Notes under the pieces: model-generated
What the model was told of the DNA's origin: nothing
Seen by the model: only the letters and a program-made list of their open reading frames with translations
The model's database searches: none
Program-made: the position numbers and the translations under genes
Part shown: piece after piece, positions 36,667 to 46,644 of the stretch
Numbering within the stretch: the first letter of the stretch is position 1
How the letters are laid out: each line of letters begins with the position of its first letter
Assembly: GCF_024701375.2 (NCBI RefSeq)
Contig: NZ_CP113910.1
Coordinates: forward strand, 5,642,001 to 5,706,000
Origin: Streptomyces sp. KMM 9044
GTDB taxonomy: Bacteria; Actinomycetota; Actinomycetes; Streptomycetales; Streptomycetaceae
DNA: 64,000 nucleotides
Direction of reading: 5' to 3'

Positions 36667-36747
36667 CCCGGCCCTGTTCCCGCCTCTGCGCTCGGTCCTG
36701 TTTCTGTCCGGTTCCCGTCCCGCTTCGGAGAGCCGTACGGCCGTACG

Positions 36748-37488
36748 TCAGTTGAGGTGCGTCGGCCCTCGGGTCAGCTCCGCCGCCGGCAGTGACGGCA
36801 GGTTACGGATGATGGCCGTCTCCGTGCGAAGGAGTTTCAGCTCGTCGCGGAGCCGGGACGCCGTGTCCGGTGCCTGGAGCAGACGCTGCTTCGTCGGCGT
36901 GTCGAGCATCATCGCGGCGGCGACCAGGTAGGACACGACCCCCGGCTCGTCCGGCAGTTCCGCGCCGGTCGCCAGCGACCGCTCCCGCGCTCCCGCCAGC
37001 CGCTTCTGGTACTGGCGGAAGGCCCGCAGCACCCCTTCGGCGAGCGCCCCCGCCTCTTCGCCGGGCGCCTCGGGCACCGGCTCCAGCTCTGCCGTCAGGA
37101 ACGGCCCGGAGGCGTCGACCGACAGCAGCCGTGCCCGCGTCGTCCCGGTCGCCAGCACCTCGAAGGTGCCGTCGGTCCGCTCCCGGATCGTCGCCGCGTC
37201 GGCCACGCAGCCCACCTTGTGGAAGGACCGGAGCGGGTCGGTGCCGAAGCCCGCCGCGGGACCCCGCTCGGGCACGGCCGTCGGGTCCGGCAGGCCGGGG
37301 ACGCTCGGGGCGACCTCGTGGCCGTCGCGGATCGTCACGACGGCGAACCGGCGCGGCCCGTCCTCCGGTTTCCTCAGGAGCTCGCGCATCATGGCGCGAT
37401 AACGCTCCTCGAAGACGTTCAGCGGAAGTACGAGCCCGGGGAACAGCACCGAGTTCAGGGGGAAGAGCGGGAGCCGGGCGGTGGTCAC
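36748..37488 (-). CDS. LON N-terminal (PUA-like) substrate-binding domain protein
   Basis: A 246-residue protein consisting of the Lon substrate-binding domain without ATPase or protease. It opens RLPLFPLNSVLFPGLVLPLNVFEERYRAM (quoted as LPLFPLNSVLFPG and LNVFEERYR), with GCVADAATI and a helical C-terminal half. Stand-alone LON-domain proteins are common in actinobacteria; their role is unknown, and adaptor-like binding is plausible. Confidence 0.9.
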   Translation of the reverse strand: MTTARLPLFPLNSVLFPGLVLPLNVFEERYRAMMRELLRKPEDGPRRFAVVTIRDGHEVAPSVPGLPDPTAVPERGPAAGFGTDPLRSFHKVGCVADAATIRERTDGTFEVLATGTTRARLLSVDASGPFLTAELEPVPEAPGEEAGALAEGVLRAFRQYQKRLAGARERSLATGAELPDEPGVVSYLVAAAMMLDTPTKQRLLQAPDTASRLRDELKLLRTETAIIRNLPSLPAAELTRGPTHLN

Positions 37489-37499
37489 GACGCAAAAGC

Positions 37500-38414
37500 C
37501 TAATGGTCGCCGAACCGGGCCCGACCGCCCCGTTCACTCCGTGGATGCCGGGGCCCCGCGGGAGGGGCCCCCGCGGGGCCGGCGGCCACCGCCTCGGACA
37601 GGCCCCGGCGCACCTCCAGGAACCGGCCGAGGGGATCCTCCGCTTCCCGGTCCCAGGGCGTGGAGGTGGCGTACGGGCCGGTGAGCCGCAACTGCTCCAG
37701 GGCGTCCGGCCCGCGCTCCAGGCGCAGCAGGACGTATGCCAGCAGGTTGCGCAGGCCGGCCGGGGGTGGGCTGCCGGAAGCCGGGCGGACAGGGCCAGAG
37801 CGGGGTCGGCCGCCGCCGTCGGTGAGATACCCGAAGGCCGCCTGCAGCGGCAGGGCCTGCGTGAGCGAGCCGTCCGGCGCGTCCTGCGCGGCCTGGTCGG
37901 CGAAGTCGAAGCGCACGAGGTGCGCACCCTGCCAGGAGGACGACAGACAGCGCAGCGCCGCCCCGTGGCAGCCGTAGTGGTGCGGGGCCCGGCGAACCGC
38001 GGCCTCCCACAGCTCCTGGAAGTACCGGTGCCCGGCACGGGTGCCGCGGGCGTGGTCCAGGGCGAGCCGCCACGGCACCGGGTCGCGGTGGTCGGCCCGC
38101 GCGGCGGCCGTGATCAACGGGCTCACCTCGCGCAGCAGTTCGGCACGCACCGGTGAGTCCCAGGCGCGGTGCACCGACCGCTGGGCGTCCACGAGCAGTC
38201 CGTCGGGGTTGTACGGGTCGCGGGCGCGCCAGGTGTCCAGCCATTCGGGGCGCGAGCGGGCGAAGACGGCCAGCTTGCGCACGTACCGGTCGCGGTGCTC
38301 CCACGCCCCGCGGTGCCGGGTGGCGGAGAGCAGGCCGACGGCGGGCGCGGGGTCGCCGCCCGCGGCTCCGACCAGGACCGGACCCAGCACCTCGTCGGGG
38401 GCGTCGAGCAGCAC
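37500..38414 (-). CDS. Conserved hypothetical protein, possibly disturbed at the N-terminus
   Basis: A 304-residue soluble, alpha-helical, Trp/Arg/Ala-rich protein (DRYVRKLAVFARSRPEWLDTW, PVPWRLALDHARGTRAGH, YVLLRLERGPDALEQLRL), suggestive of helical repeats. GTG 38414 is the first start in frame. The same frame is open and protein-like further upstream (VHPRVPGARKREERRAPPDP) but has no start, while an ATG at 38521 opens a different frame (MALLHAST). A small frameshift near 38500 would link them and add about 36 residues. Function unknown. Confidence 0.6.
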   Translation of the reverse strand: MLLDAPDEVLGPVLVGAAGGDPAPAVGLLSATRHRGAWEHRDRYVRKLAVFARSRPEWLDTWRARDPYNPDGLLVDAQRSVHRAWDSPVRAELLREVSPLITAAARADHRDPVPWRLALDHARGTRAGHRYFQELWEAAVRRAPHHYGCHGAALRCLSSSWQGAHLVRFDFADQAAQDAPDGSLTQALPLQAAFGYLTDGGGRPRSGPVRPASGSPPPAGLRNLLAYVLLRLERGPDALEQLRLTGPYATSTPWDREAEDPLGRFLEVRRGLSEAVAAGPAGAPPAGPRHPRSERGGRARFGDH

Positions 38415-38907
38415 CTCGGCGTCCGCGGCAGCACGCGGGGGCGACGGGTCGGGTGGTGCCCGTCTTTCCTCGCGTTTCCTCGCGCCCGGGACGCGCGGGT
38501 GGACGCGTGCAGCAGAGCCATGGTGTCAACCCTTGAAAGACCGCAGGTCACAGCGACGCCAGACCCTTCATGGAAGTTACCGGAGGTCGTACGTCATCCG
38601 GTCACGTCCGGGTAAAAGGAAGCGGGCCTTCCGGAGTGGTCAGGGGCCGGCCACAGCCGGTCGAACGGCTGGGCGGAGACCCGGCAGAGGTCGGCAGAGG
38701 CCGGCCGGGACGCGGGCGAGGGTGCGGCCGGAGGCCGGGGATCCGGCCGAGGGCCGGGTTCGGTGGTGTGTCGGGCGCGGGGATCGGCCGGGGGCCGGTT
38801 GCGGGCCGGCCGAGGTGGCTGTGAGGCGGGTGGGGGCCGGGATGTGGCCGGGGCCGGCCGTGTCGCCTGTCGGGGCCGTGGAACCGGGCAGGGGTCCGGC
38901 GGGTCCG
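38415..38907. other. Long GC-rich interval with GGCCGG-type repeats
   Basis: About 490 bp between two minus-strand genes. The part nearest 38414 may encode the N-terminus of that gene (see its entry). The stretch 38640–38890 is an irregular run of GGCCGG, GGCCGGG and GGCCGTG words without credible coding features. Confidence 0.45.
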
Positions 38908-40485
38908 TCAGCCGCGGCGCAGGGCCCGGGTCGCCCCCGCCGCCACGGTCGTGGCGAGGATCCAGCCGAGCAGGATGAAGGCGGTCGCCAGCCACTGCCA
39001 GCCGCCGCGCAGCTGCCAGAACCCCGCCTGGCCCAGGTCGATCACCGGCAGCAGCAGGTCCAGGGCGAAGAGGGAGGGGTTCCACGCAGGATGCTCGCCG
39101 CTCTTGATCGGTGGGTGGCGCGTGTGCGCGAACGCCAGCGAACCGCCCGCCCACAGCACCGCCATCCACACCGCGGCCCGCCCCGGCCGGTAGCCGTAGG
39201 CGACCGTCCAGTCCTGCGCGTAGCCCCACAGCTTGGCCGCCAGGGGCAGGCTCTCGCGGCGGTGGCGCTGCTTGGCCAGCAGCACCTCGCGGGCCGCCTC
39301 CTCCTCGCCGCCTGCCCGCAGTACGGCGGCCAGCCGCTCATACGGCTCCGGGGTGTACTCGGCGCTCGCCGCGGCCACCCACCCCAGCCGCCGGGCCAGC
39401 GGGAACGGCCCGCGCGGCACGAGGTTCTCGTAGGCGAAGCCGCCCATGTGCAGCCGGCCGGGGCCCGGCCAGCTGTCCGCCCGGTCCATCAGGTTGACCA
39501 CCCGCGCCCCCGACAGCGTCACTCTCCCACGGGCCGGCCGCTCTCCGAGGAACCGCAGTTCCGGCGTCTGTATTCGGCGCAGCGACAACTCCTGATCGTC
39601 GGTCAGGGTGAACCGGGCCCGCTCGAAGTCGACCGCGTCCCCGAACCGCCCGTCGTCCAGCCGAACCCCGCCCTGGCACTCGAACCGCTGGATCCGTGTC
39701 CCGCGCGCCGGTGTCATTCCGCTGCGCGCCTGCGCGCCGACCCCGGCCGGCGTCAGGTACAGCGACCGCTCGACTGTCAGCTGCGGTGCGTTCAGCGCGA
39801 ACCGGGCGGACGGGTTCACCAGCCGGGCCCCGCGCAGATTCACCGAGACGCCTATCGTCGCGCCGCGCAAGCTCAGCTCGCCGTGCGACTCCAGCAGTTC
39901 GGCCTGGAGGTCCTGGCCGACGGTCATGCCGTCCGCGGCGATCGACCGGCCGCTGCGGTCGCGGTGCACGACCGCCTGGTTGAGCAGCAGATCCGTACCG
40001 ATCCGGGCGTCGGTCAGCCGTATGCCCCCCAGGAAACGGCAGCGCGGCAGATGCAGGTCGCCCTCGGTCTGCAGCCGGGCCGCCTCCAGCCGCAGCACCG
40101 AGCAGTCCACCATCCGCACCGTCGTGAAGCGGGTCTCCGGCACCAGCACGTCCCGCTCGAAGCGGCAGTCGCGCATCTCCACGTACGGCGCCACCGTGCC
40201 ACCCGCGAGGTCCAGCGCACCGCTGATCAGTACCCCGACCAGCTTCAGCGAGGACACCCGGCCGGCCAGGGCCGGCGGGCCGTCCAGCAGGAGCCAGCAC
40301 ACGATGCGGGCCCGGACCGTCCGCTCGGGCCCCCACGGATGCCCCCCGTGCGGATCGTCGACGACGGCGTTCCCGCTGCTCAGGTCGTACACGCTGCCGT
40401 TACGGAAGGCTTGCCACATACCGGCCTCCGTCGCCGTCAGGTTGTCCGGGACCTCGCCGGCGCGTCGTCCTTCCTCCTCGGTCAC
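38908..40485 (-). CDS. Membrane-anchored beta-helix-like protein
   Basis: A 525-residue protein. Residues about 60–330 are repetitive short beta-strand-rich segments (LKLVGVLISGALDLAGG, VEMRDCRFERDVLVPE, LHLPRCRFLGGIRLTDARI, LSLRGATIGVSVNLRGARL), the pattern of a right-handed beta-helix or pentapeptide-like fold. A linker with AKQRHRRESLPLAAKLWG leads to two membrane segments (AVWMAVLWAGGSLAFA and ATAFILLGWILATTVAAG). No enzymatic motif is seen; earlier 'oxidoreductase' names for such proteins are not supported here. Divergent from the his operon. Confidence 0.75.
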   Translation of the reverse strand: MTEEEGRRAGEVPDNLTATEAGMWQAFRNGSVYDLSSGNAVVDDPHGGHPWGPERTVRARIVCWLLLDGPPALAGRVSSLKLVGVLISGALDLAGGTVAPYVEMRDCRFERDVLVPETRFTTVRMVDCSVLRLEAARLQTEGDLHLPRCRFLGGIRLTDARIGTDLLLNQAVVHRDRSGRSIAADGMTVGQDLQAELLESHGELSLRGATIGVSVNLRGARLVNPSARFALNAPQLTVERSLYLTPAGVGAQARSGMTPARGTRIQRFECQGGVRLDDGRFGDAVDFERARFTLTDDQELSLRRIQTPELRFLGERPARGRVTLSGARVVNLMDRADSWPGPGRLHMGGFAYENLVPRGPFPLARRLGWVAAASAEYTPEPYERLAAVLRAGGEEEAAREVLLAKQRHRRESLPLAAKLWGYAQDWTVAYGYRPGRAAVWMAVLWAGGSLAFAHTRHPPIKSGEHPAWNPSLFALDLLLPVIDLGQAGFWQLRGGWQWLATAFILLGWILATTVAAGATRALRRG

Positions 40486-40550
40486 GGCTCTCCCCTCCCT
40501 CCCCAGCTACGCGTGGGTTCGTCATTTCGTACAACTCGTATGCGTACAAC

Positions 40551-40573
40551 GGTTCATGCCCGCTGGGTGAACC
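40551..40573. promoter_or_regulatory. Inverted repeat in the hisD upstream region
   Basis: GGTTCA (40551–40556) and TGAACC (40568–40573) with an 11-bp spacer lie in the 208-bp divergent region before hisD. CGTACAAC also occurs twice just upstream (about 40528 and 40543). Possible operator; no regulator is identified. Confidence 0.4.
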
Positions 40574-40693
40574 ATCGAACACAGAAAGTAAGAAAGCTCT
40601 TCCTCGTGTGCACAGTGGGTCACCGAGGGGGCCGCGTATCAGCCATTGGAACGCCCGCACGGAGCCCGACGCGAGTCTGAGAGAATTGAGCAC

Positions 40694-42181
40694 GTGATCT
40701 CCCGAATCGATCTGCGCGGCGACGCCCTCCCCGAGGGTCCCGCCCTGCGCGACCTGCTGCCCCGAGCCGACTTCGACGTCGCGGCCGCCCTCGAGAAGGT
40801 GCGGCCCCTCTGCGAGGACGTGCACCATCGGGGCGACGCGGCGCTGATCGACCTCGCCGAGCGGTTCGACGGCGTGCGTCTGGAATCCGTCCGGGTCCCG
40901 GCCCGGGCACTCACCGACGCGCTGGAGCGACTGGACCCGGCCGTCCGCGCGGCTCTGGAGGAGTCCATCCGCCGCGCCCGGCTCGTGCACCGCGCGCAGC
41001 GCCGTGAGTCCCACACCACCCAGGTCGTGCCCGGAGGCACCGTCACCGAGAAGTGGGTGCCGGTCGACCGGGTGGGCCTGTACGCGCCCGGCGGGCGCTC
41101 CGTCTACCCGTCCTCCGTGATCATGAACGCGGTCCCGGCCCAGGAGGCCGGCGTCGAGTCGGTCGCGCTCGCCTCGCCGCCCCAGAAGGAGTTCGGCGGG
41201 CTGCCGCACCCGACGATCCTCGCCGCGTGCGCCCTGCTCGGCGTCGACGAGGTGTACGCCGCGGGCGGCGCCACCGCCGTCGCCATGTTCGCGTACGGCA
41301 CCGAGTCCTGCCCGCCCGCCACCATGGTCACCGGCCCCGGCAACATCTGGGTCGCCGCCGCGAAGCGCTACTTCACTGGCCGCATCGGCATCGACGCCGA
41401 GGCGGGACCGACCGAGATCGCGATCCTCGCCGACGACACGGCCGACCCGGTGCACGTCGCCTCCGACCTGATCAGCCAGGCCGAACACGACCCGTTGGCC
41501 GCTGCCGTCCTCGTCACCGACTCCGCCACTCTCGCGGACGCCGTGGAGAAGGAACTGGTCCCCCAGGTCGCCGCCGCCCGGCACGTCGAGGACCGGATCG
41601 CCCCCGCCCTCGCCGGCCGCCAGTCCGCGATCGTCCTGGTCGACGGCCTCGACGAGGGCCTGCGTGTGGTCGACGCCTACGGTGCCGAGCACCTGGAGAT
41701 CCAGACCGCCGACGCCGCCGCGCTCGCCGACCGGGTCCGCAACGCCGGCGCGGTCTTCGTCGGCCCCTGGTCCCCGGTCTCCCTGGGCGACTACGCGGCC
41801 GGCTCCAACCACGTCCTGCCCACCGGCGGCTGCGCCTGCCACTCCTCGGGTCTGTCCGTCCAGTCCTTCCTGCGCGGCATCCACATCGTCGACTACACCG
41901 AGGACGCGCTGGCCGACGTCGCGCACCACGTGGTCACGCTCGCCGAGGCGGAAGACCTGCCCGCGCACGGCGCGGCGATCAAGGTCCGTTTCGCCGGAGG
42001 CGAACAGGGCGAGTACCGCGCCGGAGGCGAACAGGGCGAGTACCGCGCCGGAGGTGAACAGGGCGAGTACCGCGCCGGAGGTGAACAGGGCGAGTACCGC
42101 GCCGGAGGTGAACAGGGCGAGTACCGCGCCGGAGGTGAACAGGGCGAGCACAGTGGCGGGAAGGTACCCGAGAGCAAGTGA
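40694..42181 (+). CDS. hisD: Histidinol dehydrogenase with repeat tail
   Basis: Catalyses the last two steps of histidine synthesis (histidinol to histidine, zinc and NAD dependent). The GTG at 40694 (VISRIDLRG) is taken; an ATG at 40646 would add 16 unlikely residues. Signatures include [19 protein letters not shown] ([10 protein letters not shown]), [22 protein letters not shown] and [12 protein letters not shown], with metal-binding Gln/His. The normal protein ends near residue 433 (AIKVRF). Here six copies of a 9-residue repeat (AGGEQGEYR) follow, giving 495 residues against the usual ~440. Its stop overlaps the hisC GTG. Confidence 0.96.
   Translation: MISRIDLRGDALPEGPALRDLLPRADFDVAAALEKVRPLCEDVHHRGDAALIDLAERFDGVRLESVRVPARALTDALERLDPAVRAALEESIRRARLVHRAQRRESHTTQVVPGGTVTEKWVPVDRVGLYAPGGRSVYPSSVIMNAVPAQEAGVESVALASPPQKEFGGLPHPTILAACALLGVDEVYAAGGATAVAMFAYGTESCPPATMVTGPGNIWVAAAKRYFTGRIGIDAEAGPTEIAILADDTADPVHVASDLISQAEHDPLAAAVLVTDSATLADAVEKELVPQVAAARHVEDRIAPALAGRQSAIVLVDGLDEGLRVVDAYGAEHLEIQTADAAALADRVRNAGAVFVGPWSPVSLGDYAAGSNHVLPTGGCACHSSGLSVQSFLRGIHIVDYTEDALADVAHHVVTLAEAEDLPAHGAAIKVRFAGGEQGEYRAGGEQGEYRAGGEQGEYRAGGEQGEYRAGGEQGEYRAGGEQGEHSGGKVPESK
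41993..42154 (+). repeat. Six tandem 27-bp repeats inside hisD
   Basis: Units begin at 41993, 42020, 42047, 42074, 42101 and 42128, each encoding AGGEQGEYR (the last AGGEQGEHS). Copies 1–2 have GGC and copies 3–6 have GGT at the third codon; otherwise the first five are identical, indicating recent expansion. Confidence 0.97.
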
Positions 42182-43344
42182 ACGCCATCAACGCCACCGA
42201 CCCCACGGGCGTCACCGTCGACGACCTCCCCGTACGCGACGAGCTGCGCGGCAAGTCCCCCTACGGCGCGCCCCAGCTCGACGTCCCCGTCCGGCTGAAC
42301 ACCAACGAGAACCCCTACCCGCTGCCCGAACCGCTGGTCGAGCGGATCACCGAGCGGGTCCGGGAGGCCGCCCGCCACCTCAACCGCTACCCCGACCGGG
42401 ACGCGGTCGAGCTGCGCACCGGACTGGCCGCCTACCTGACGAAGACCGGCGGACACCCCGTCGGCGTGGAGAACGTCTGGGCCGCCAACGGTTCCAACGA
42501 GGTCATCCAGCAGCTGCTGCAGGCCTTCGGCGGCCCCGGCCGCACCGCGATCGGTTTCGAGCCCTCGTACTCGATGCACGGACTCATCGCGCGCGGCACC
42601 GGCACCGGCTGGGTCTCCGGTCCCCGGGGCGAGGACTTCACCATCGACCTGCCCGCCGCCGGGAAGGCGATCGCCGAGCACCGACCGGACGTCGTCTTCG
42701 TCACCACCCCCAACAACCCCACCGGCACCGCGGTCCCCGCCGAGACCGTCCGCGCCCTGTACGAGGCCGCGCAGGCGGCGAGGCCGTCGATGGTGGTCGT
42801 GGACGAGGCGTACGTCGAGTTCAGCCACGGCGACTCGCTGCTGCCGCTGATCGAGGGCCGCCCGAACCTCGTCGTCTCCCGTACCATGTCGAAGGCGTTC
42901 GGCGCGGCGGGCCTGCGCCTCGGCTACCTCGCCGCGCACCCCGCCGTCGTGGACGCCGTGCAACTCGTCCGTCTGCCCTACCACCTGTCCGCCGTCACCC
43001 AGGCGACCGCGCTGGCCGCCCTGGAACACGCGGACACGCTGCTGAAGTACGTCGAACAGCTGAAGCGGGAGCGGGACCGCCTGGTCACCGAACTGCGCGC
43101 CCTCGGCTTCGAGGTGACCGAGTCCGACGCGAACTTCGTCCAGTTCGGCACGTTCGCGGACGCCCACGTGGTCTGGCGGAAGATCCTCGACCGGGGCGTC
43201 CTGGTCCGGGACAACGGCGTACCGGGATGGCTGCGGGTCTCCGCGGGTACCCCGGCCGAGAACGACGCGTTCCTCGACGCGGTCGGTGAACTGGTCAGCT
43301 ACGTGGGGGCCGCCCCCACACCCCCGAAGGAGCAGAGCGCATGA
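42178..43344 (+). CDS. hisC: Histidinol-phosphate aminotransferase
   Basis: PLP enzyme converting imidazole-acetol phosphate to histidinol phosphate; 388 residues, fold type [13 protein letters not shown] near the start, [19 protein letters not shown] and the PLP lysine in [18 protein letters not shown] are present. It starts at GTG 42178 inside the hisD stop (GTGA), and its own TGA overlaps the hisB ATG, showing translational coupling through hisDCB. Confidence 0.97.
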   Translation: MNAINATDPTGVTVDDLPVRDELRGKSPYGAPQLDVPVRLNTNENPYPLPEPLVERITERVREAARHLNRYPDRDAVELRTGLAAYLTKTGGHPVGVENVWAANGSNEVIQQLLQAFGGPGRTAIGFEPSYSMHGLIARGTGTGWVSGPRGEDFTIDLPAAGKAIAEHRPDVVFVTTPNNPTGTAVPAETVRALYEAAQAARPSMVVVDEAYVEFSHGDSLLPLIEGRPNLVVSRTMSKAFGAAGLRLGYLAAHPAVVDAVQLVRLPYHLSAVTQATALAALEHADTLLKYVEQLKRERDRLVTELRALGFEVTESDANFVQFGTFADAHVVWRKILDRGVLVRDNGVPGWLRVSAGTPAENDAFLDAVGELVSYVGAAPTPPKEQSA

Positions 43345-43934
43345 GCCGCGTAGGACGCGTCCAGCGGACCACGAAGGAGACGTCGGTCCTCGTCGAGATC
43401 GACCTCGACGGCACGGGCAAGACGGAGATCTCCACCGGGGTCGGCTTCTACGACCACATGCTCGACCAGCTCGGCCGGCACGGTCTGTTCGACCTGACCG
43501 TGAAGACCGAGGGCGACCTGCACATCGACTCGCACCACACCATCGAGGACACCGCCCTGGCCCTCGGCGCCGCCTTCAAGCAGGCCCTCGGCGACAAGGT
43601 GGGCATCTACCGCTTCGGCAACTGCACGGTCCCGCTGGACGAGTCCCTCGCCCAGGTCACCGTCGACCTGTCCGGCCGCCCCTACCTCGTGCACACCGAG
43701 CCCGAGAAGACGGCACCGATGATCGGCGAGTACGACACCACGATGACCCGGCACATCCTGGAGTCCTTCGTCGCCCAGGCCCAGGTCGCGCTGCACGTGC
43801 ACGTGCCGTACGGGCGCAACGCGCACCACATCGTCGAGTGCCAGTTCAAGGCCCTCGCCCGAGCCCTGCGGTACGCGTCCGAGCGTGACCCGCGCGCGGC
43901 GGGCATCCTGCCCTCCACGAAGGGCGCCCTGTAA
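43341..43934 (+). CDS. hisB: Imidazoleglycerol-phosphate dehydratase
   Basis: Monofunctional IGPD of 197 residues, forming Mn-dependent 24-mers; step six of histidine synthesis. The two metal-binding motifs [14 protein letters not shown] and [19 protein letters not shown] (DxHHxxED and xxHHxxE) and [16 protein letters not shown] are intact. It starts at ATG 43341, overlapping hisC by four bases. Confidence 0.97.
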   Translation: MSRVGRVQRTTKETSVLVEIDLDGTGKTEISTGVGFYDHMLDQLGRHGLFDLTVKTEGDLHIDSHHTIEDTALALGAAFKQALGDKVGIYRFGNCTVPLDESLAQVTVDLSGRPYLVHTEPEKTAPMIGEYDTTMTRHILESFVAQAQVALHVHVPYGRNAHHIVECQFKALARALRYASERDPRAAGILPSTKGAL

Positions 43935-43936
43935 GC

Positions 43937-44095
43937 ATGAACGGCCTGTCCACCGCACTGATCGTCGTCGGCCTGTTCTTCGCCGGCGGCGTCGTCTCGT
44001 TCACCAAGCAGAAGATGCCCAAGGGCGTGACCGCGGTGCTCGCCGTCGGCGCCGTGCTGTGCCTGACCGCGGGCGTCCTGCGGCTGGAGGTGTGA
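43937..44095 (+). CDS. 52-residue membrane protein in the his operon
   Basis: A short gene of two hydrophobic helices: [20 protein letters not shown] (about 4–20) and [18 protein letters not shown] (about 31–48) joined by a basic turn (TKQKMPKG). It starts two bases after the hisB stop and ends next to the hisH start, so it must be co-translated with the operon. No known role in histidine synthesis; it could be a regulator or simply a passenger. Confidence 0.78.
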   Translation: MNGLSTALIVVGLFFAGGVVSFTKQKMPKGVTAVLAVGAVLCLTAGVLRLEV

Positions 44096-44097
44096 CC

Positions 44098-44739
44098 GTG
44101 AGCACCACCAAACGGGTCGTGGTCTTCGACTACGGCTTCGGCAACGTCCGCTCCGCCGAGCGCGCCCTCGCCCGCGCGGGCGCCGACGTGGAGATCACCC
44201 GCGACTTCGACACCGCCATGAACGCCGACGGGCTGCTGGTCCCCGGCGTCGGCGCCTTCGCCGCCTGCATGAAGGGTCTCAAGGAGGCGCGCGGCGACTG
44301 GATCATCGGCCGTCGGCTGTCCGGCGGCCGGCCCGTCATGGGCATCTGCGTCGGCATGCAGATCCTGTTCGCCCGCGGCATCGAGCACGGCGTCGAGACC
44401 GAGGGCATGGACGAATGGCCCGGCACGGTCTCCCCGCTCCAGGCCGACGTCGTGCCCCACATGGGCTGGAACACCGTGGACGTGGCGGCCGGCTCCGAGC
44501 TCTTCGCCGGCCTGGACGCGGACGCCCGCTTCTACTTCGTGCACTCCTACGCCGTCCACGACTGGACCCTCCAGGTGGACAACCCGGTGATGCGGGCACC
44601 CAAGGTCACCTGGTCCACCCACGGCGAACCGTTCGTCGCCGCCGTGGAGAACGGCGCCCTGTGGGCGACACAGTTCCACCCCGAGAAGTCCGGCGACGCC
44701 GGAGCCCAGCTCCTCACCAACTGGATCGGAACCCTGTAG
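44098..44739 (+). CDS. hisH: Imidazole glycerol phosphate synthase, glutaminase subunit
   Basis: Class I glutamine amidotransferase that supplies ammonia to HisF; 213 residues. [17 protein letters not shown] opens the fold, the nucleophile Cys is in [14 protein letters not shown], and the His/Glu pair is in [15 protein letters not shown] 44098 is chosen because GGAGG lies 7 bp upstream; GTG 44092 is also in frame. priA begins 4 bp after its stop. Confidence 0.97.
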   Translation: MSTTKRVVVFDYGFGNVRSAERALARAGADVEITRDFDTAMNADGLLVPGVGAFAACMKGLKEARGDWIIGRRLSGGRPVMGICVGMQILFARGIEHGVETEGMDEWPGTVSPLQADVVPHMGWNTVDVAAGSELFAGLDADARFYFVHSYAVHDWTLQVDNPVMRAPKVTWSTHGEPFVAAVENGALWATQFHPEKSGDAGAQLLTNWIGTL

Positions 44740-44743
44740 CGAC

Positions 44744-45469
44744 ATGGCCAAGCTCGAACTCCTCCCCGCCGTCGACGTCCGCGACGGCCAGGCCGTCCGC
44801 CTCGTGCACGGCGAGTCCGGCACCGAGACCTCCTACGGCTCCCCCCTCCAGGCCGCGCTCGCCTGGCAGCGCTCGGGCGCCCAGTGGCTGCACCTGGTCG
44901 ACCTGGACGCCGCGTTCGGCACCGGCGACAACCGCGCGCTGATCGCCGAGGTCACCGGCGCCATGGACATCAAGGTGGAACTGTCCGGCGGCATCCGTGA
45001 CGACGCCGCCCTCGCCGCCGCCCTCGCCACCGGCTGCACCCGCGTCAACCTCGGCACCGCCGCCCTGGAGACCCCCGGGTGGGTCGCCGAGGTCATCGCC
45101 GAGCACGGCGACAGGATCGCCGTCGGCCTCGACGTGCGCGGCACCACGCTGCGCGGCCGCGGCTGGACGCGTGACGGCGGCGACCTCTACGAGACGCTGG
45201 AGCGCCTCGACAAGGAGGGCTGCGCCCGCTACGTCGTCACCGACATCGCCAAGGACGGCACCCTCCAGGGCCCCAACCTGGAGCTCCTGAAGAACGTCTG
45301 CACCGCCACCGACCGTCCCGTCGTCGCCTCCGGCGGCGTGTCGTCGCTCGACGACCTGCGGGCCATCGCCGAGCTCGTCCCGCTCGGCGTCGAGGGCTCC
45401 ATCGTCGGCAAGGCCCTGTACGCGAAGGCCTTCACCCTGGAAGAGGCTCTGGAGGCTGTGTCCCGATGA
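44744..45469 (+). CDS. priA: PriA bifunctional HisA/TrpF isomerase
   Basis: A (beta-alpha)8 barrel of 241 residues that isomerises both ProFAR (histidine) and phosphoribosylanthranilate (tryptophan) in actinobacteria, which lack a separate trp[22 protein letters not shown] carries the first catalytic Asp, [10 protein letters not shown] and [13 protein letters not shown] (second Asp) follow, and [11 protein letters not shown] forms the phosphate site. No trpF is seen among the trp genes of this window, consistent with the dual role. Its stop overlaps the ridA start. Confidence 0.95.
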   Translation: MAKLELLPAVDVRDGQAVRLVHGESGTETSYGSPLQAALAWQRSGAQWLHLVDLDAAFGTGDNRALIAEVTGAMDIKVELSGGIRDDAALAAALATGCTRVNLGTAALETPGWVAEVIAEHGDRIAVGLDVRGTTLRGRGWTRDGGDLYETLERLDKEGCARYVVTDIAKDGTLQGPNLELLKNVCTATDRPVVASGGVSSLDDLRAIAELVPLGVEGSIVGKALYAKAFTLEEALEAVSR

Positions 45470-45870
45470 CGTCCGAAGCCGTACGGCGCGTACGGGGCGA
45501 CAGCCCCTGGGACGAGGCCTTCGGGTCCGCGCGCGCCGTGGCGGCGGGCGACCGCGTCCTGGTGGCCGCCGCCACCGCGTTCAACGGTGATGTGCTGTAC
45601 GGGGAGGGCGACCCGTACGAACAGGCCAAGGCGGCCTTCGGCAGTGCCCTGGAGGCGATCGCCGAGTTCGGGCTCGGCGCCGACTCCGTGATCCGCACGC
45701 GCGTGTACCTCGCGCACTCGCGGGACATCGACGCGGCGGGACGCGCCCACAAGGAACTGTTCGACACGGTGCGCCCGGTCACGACCCTCCTGGTGGTGGG
45801 GGGCTTCATGGACTCGCGCGTACTGGTGTCGGTGGAAGTCGAAGCATTCAGAGGAGCCGTGATCTCATGA
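45466..45870 (+). CDS. RidA/YjgF-family protein
   Basis: A 134-residue member of the RidA superfamily, which hydrolyses reactive enamine/imine intermediates. GVYRF-type features such as [25 protein letters not shown] and the C-terminal [12 protein letters not shown] are present; the active-site Arg of RidA proper appears to be the Arg in IRTRVY. It is embedded between priA and hisF, overlapping both by four bases, so it is made with the pathway enzymes. Function is inferred from the family. Confidence 0.88.
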   Translation: MTSEAVRRVRGDSPWDEAFGSARAVAAGDRVLVAAATAFNGDVLYGEGDPYEQAKAAFGSALEAIAEFGLGADSVIRTRVYLAHSRDIDAAGRAHKELFDTVRPVTTLLVVGGFMDSRVLVSVEVEAFRGAVIS

Positions 45871-46625
45871 CCCTGGCGGTCCGAGTCATCCCCTGCCTGG
45901 ACGTGGACAACGGCCGGGTCGTCAAGGGCGTCAACTTCCAGAACCTGCGTGACGCGGGCGACCCCGTCGAGATGGCCAAGGTGTACGACACCGAGGGCGC
46001 CGACGAGCTGACGTTCCTGGACATCACCGCCTCGTCGGGCAACCGCGAGACGACCTACGACGTGGTGCGCCGCACCGCCGAGCAGGTGTTCATTCCCCTG
46101 ACCGTGGGCGGCGGCGTCCGCACCACCGAGGACGTGGACAAACTGCTGCGGGCGGGCGCCGACAAGGTCGGCGTCAACACCGCCGCGATCGCCCGCCCGG
46201 ACCTCATCCGGGAGATCGCCGAGCGTTTCGGCCGCCAGGTCCTCGTCCTGTCGGTCGACGCACGCCGCACCGAGTCCGGCGACTCCTTCGAGGTCACCAC
46301 GCACGGCGGGCGCCGGGGCACCGGCATCGACGCCGTCGAGTGGGCCCACCGGGCCGCCGAACTGGGCGCGGGCGAGATCCTGCTCAACTCCATGGACGCG
46401 GACGGCACCAGGGACGGCTACGACCTGGACATGATCGCCGCCGTCCGCAAACACGTCACCGTCCCGGTGATCGCCTCGGGCGGCGCGGGCCGGCTCACCG
46501 ACTTCCCGCCCGCCGTCGCCGCGGGTGCCGGCGCGGTCCTGGCCGCCTCTGTCTTCCACTTCGGCGACCTGCGCATCGGCCAGGTCAAGCAGACCCTGCG
46601 GGAAGCGGGCCACCCGATGCGCTGA
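45867..46625 (+). CDS. hisF: Imidazole glycerol phosphate synthase, cyclase subunit
   Basis: Barrel enzyme of 252 residues which, with HisH, makes IGP and [24 protein letters not shown] contains the catalytic Asp (CLDV), [11 protein letters not shown] and [15 protein letters not shown] (second Asp) follow, and [13 protein letters not shown] forms the phosphate site. ATG 45867 overlaps the ridA stop. It is the last gene of the run; the next gene is on the opposite strand 19 bp away. Confidence 0.97.
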   Translation: MTLAVRVIPCLDVDNGRVVKGVNFQNLRDAGDPVEMAKVYDTEGADELTFLDITASSGNRETTYDVVRRTAEQVFIPLTVGGGVRTTEDVDKLLRAGADKVGVNTAAIARPDLIREIAERFGRQVLVLSVDARRTESGDSFEVTTHGGRRGTGIDAVEWAHRAAELGAGEILLNSMDADGTRDGYDLDMIAAVRKHVTVPVIASGGAGRLTDFPPAVAAGAGAVLAASVFHFGDLRIGQVKQTLREAGHPMR

Positions 46626-46644
46626 CGCCCGCCGTCCGGCCCGC

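Noticed and set aside
41993..42154. Possible CRISPR array at the regular 27-bp repeats
   Set aside because: The repeats are directly adjacent with no spacers, and they are read through in frame as part of HisD.
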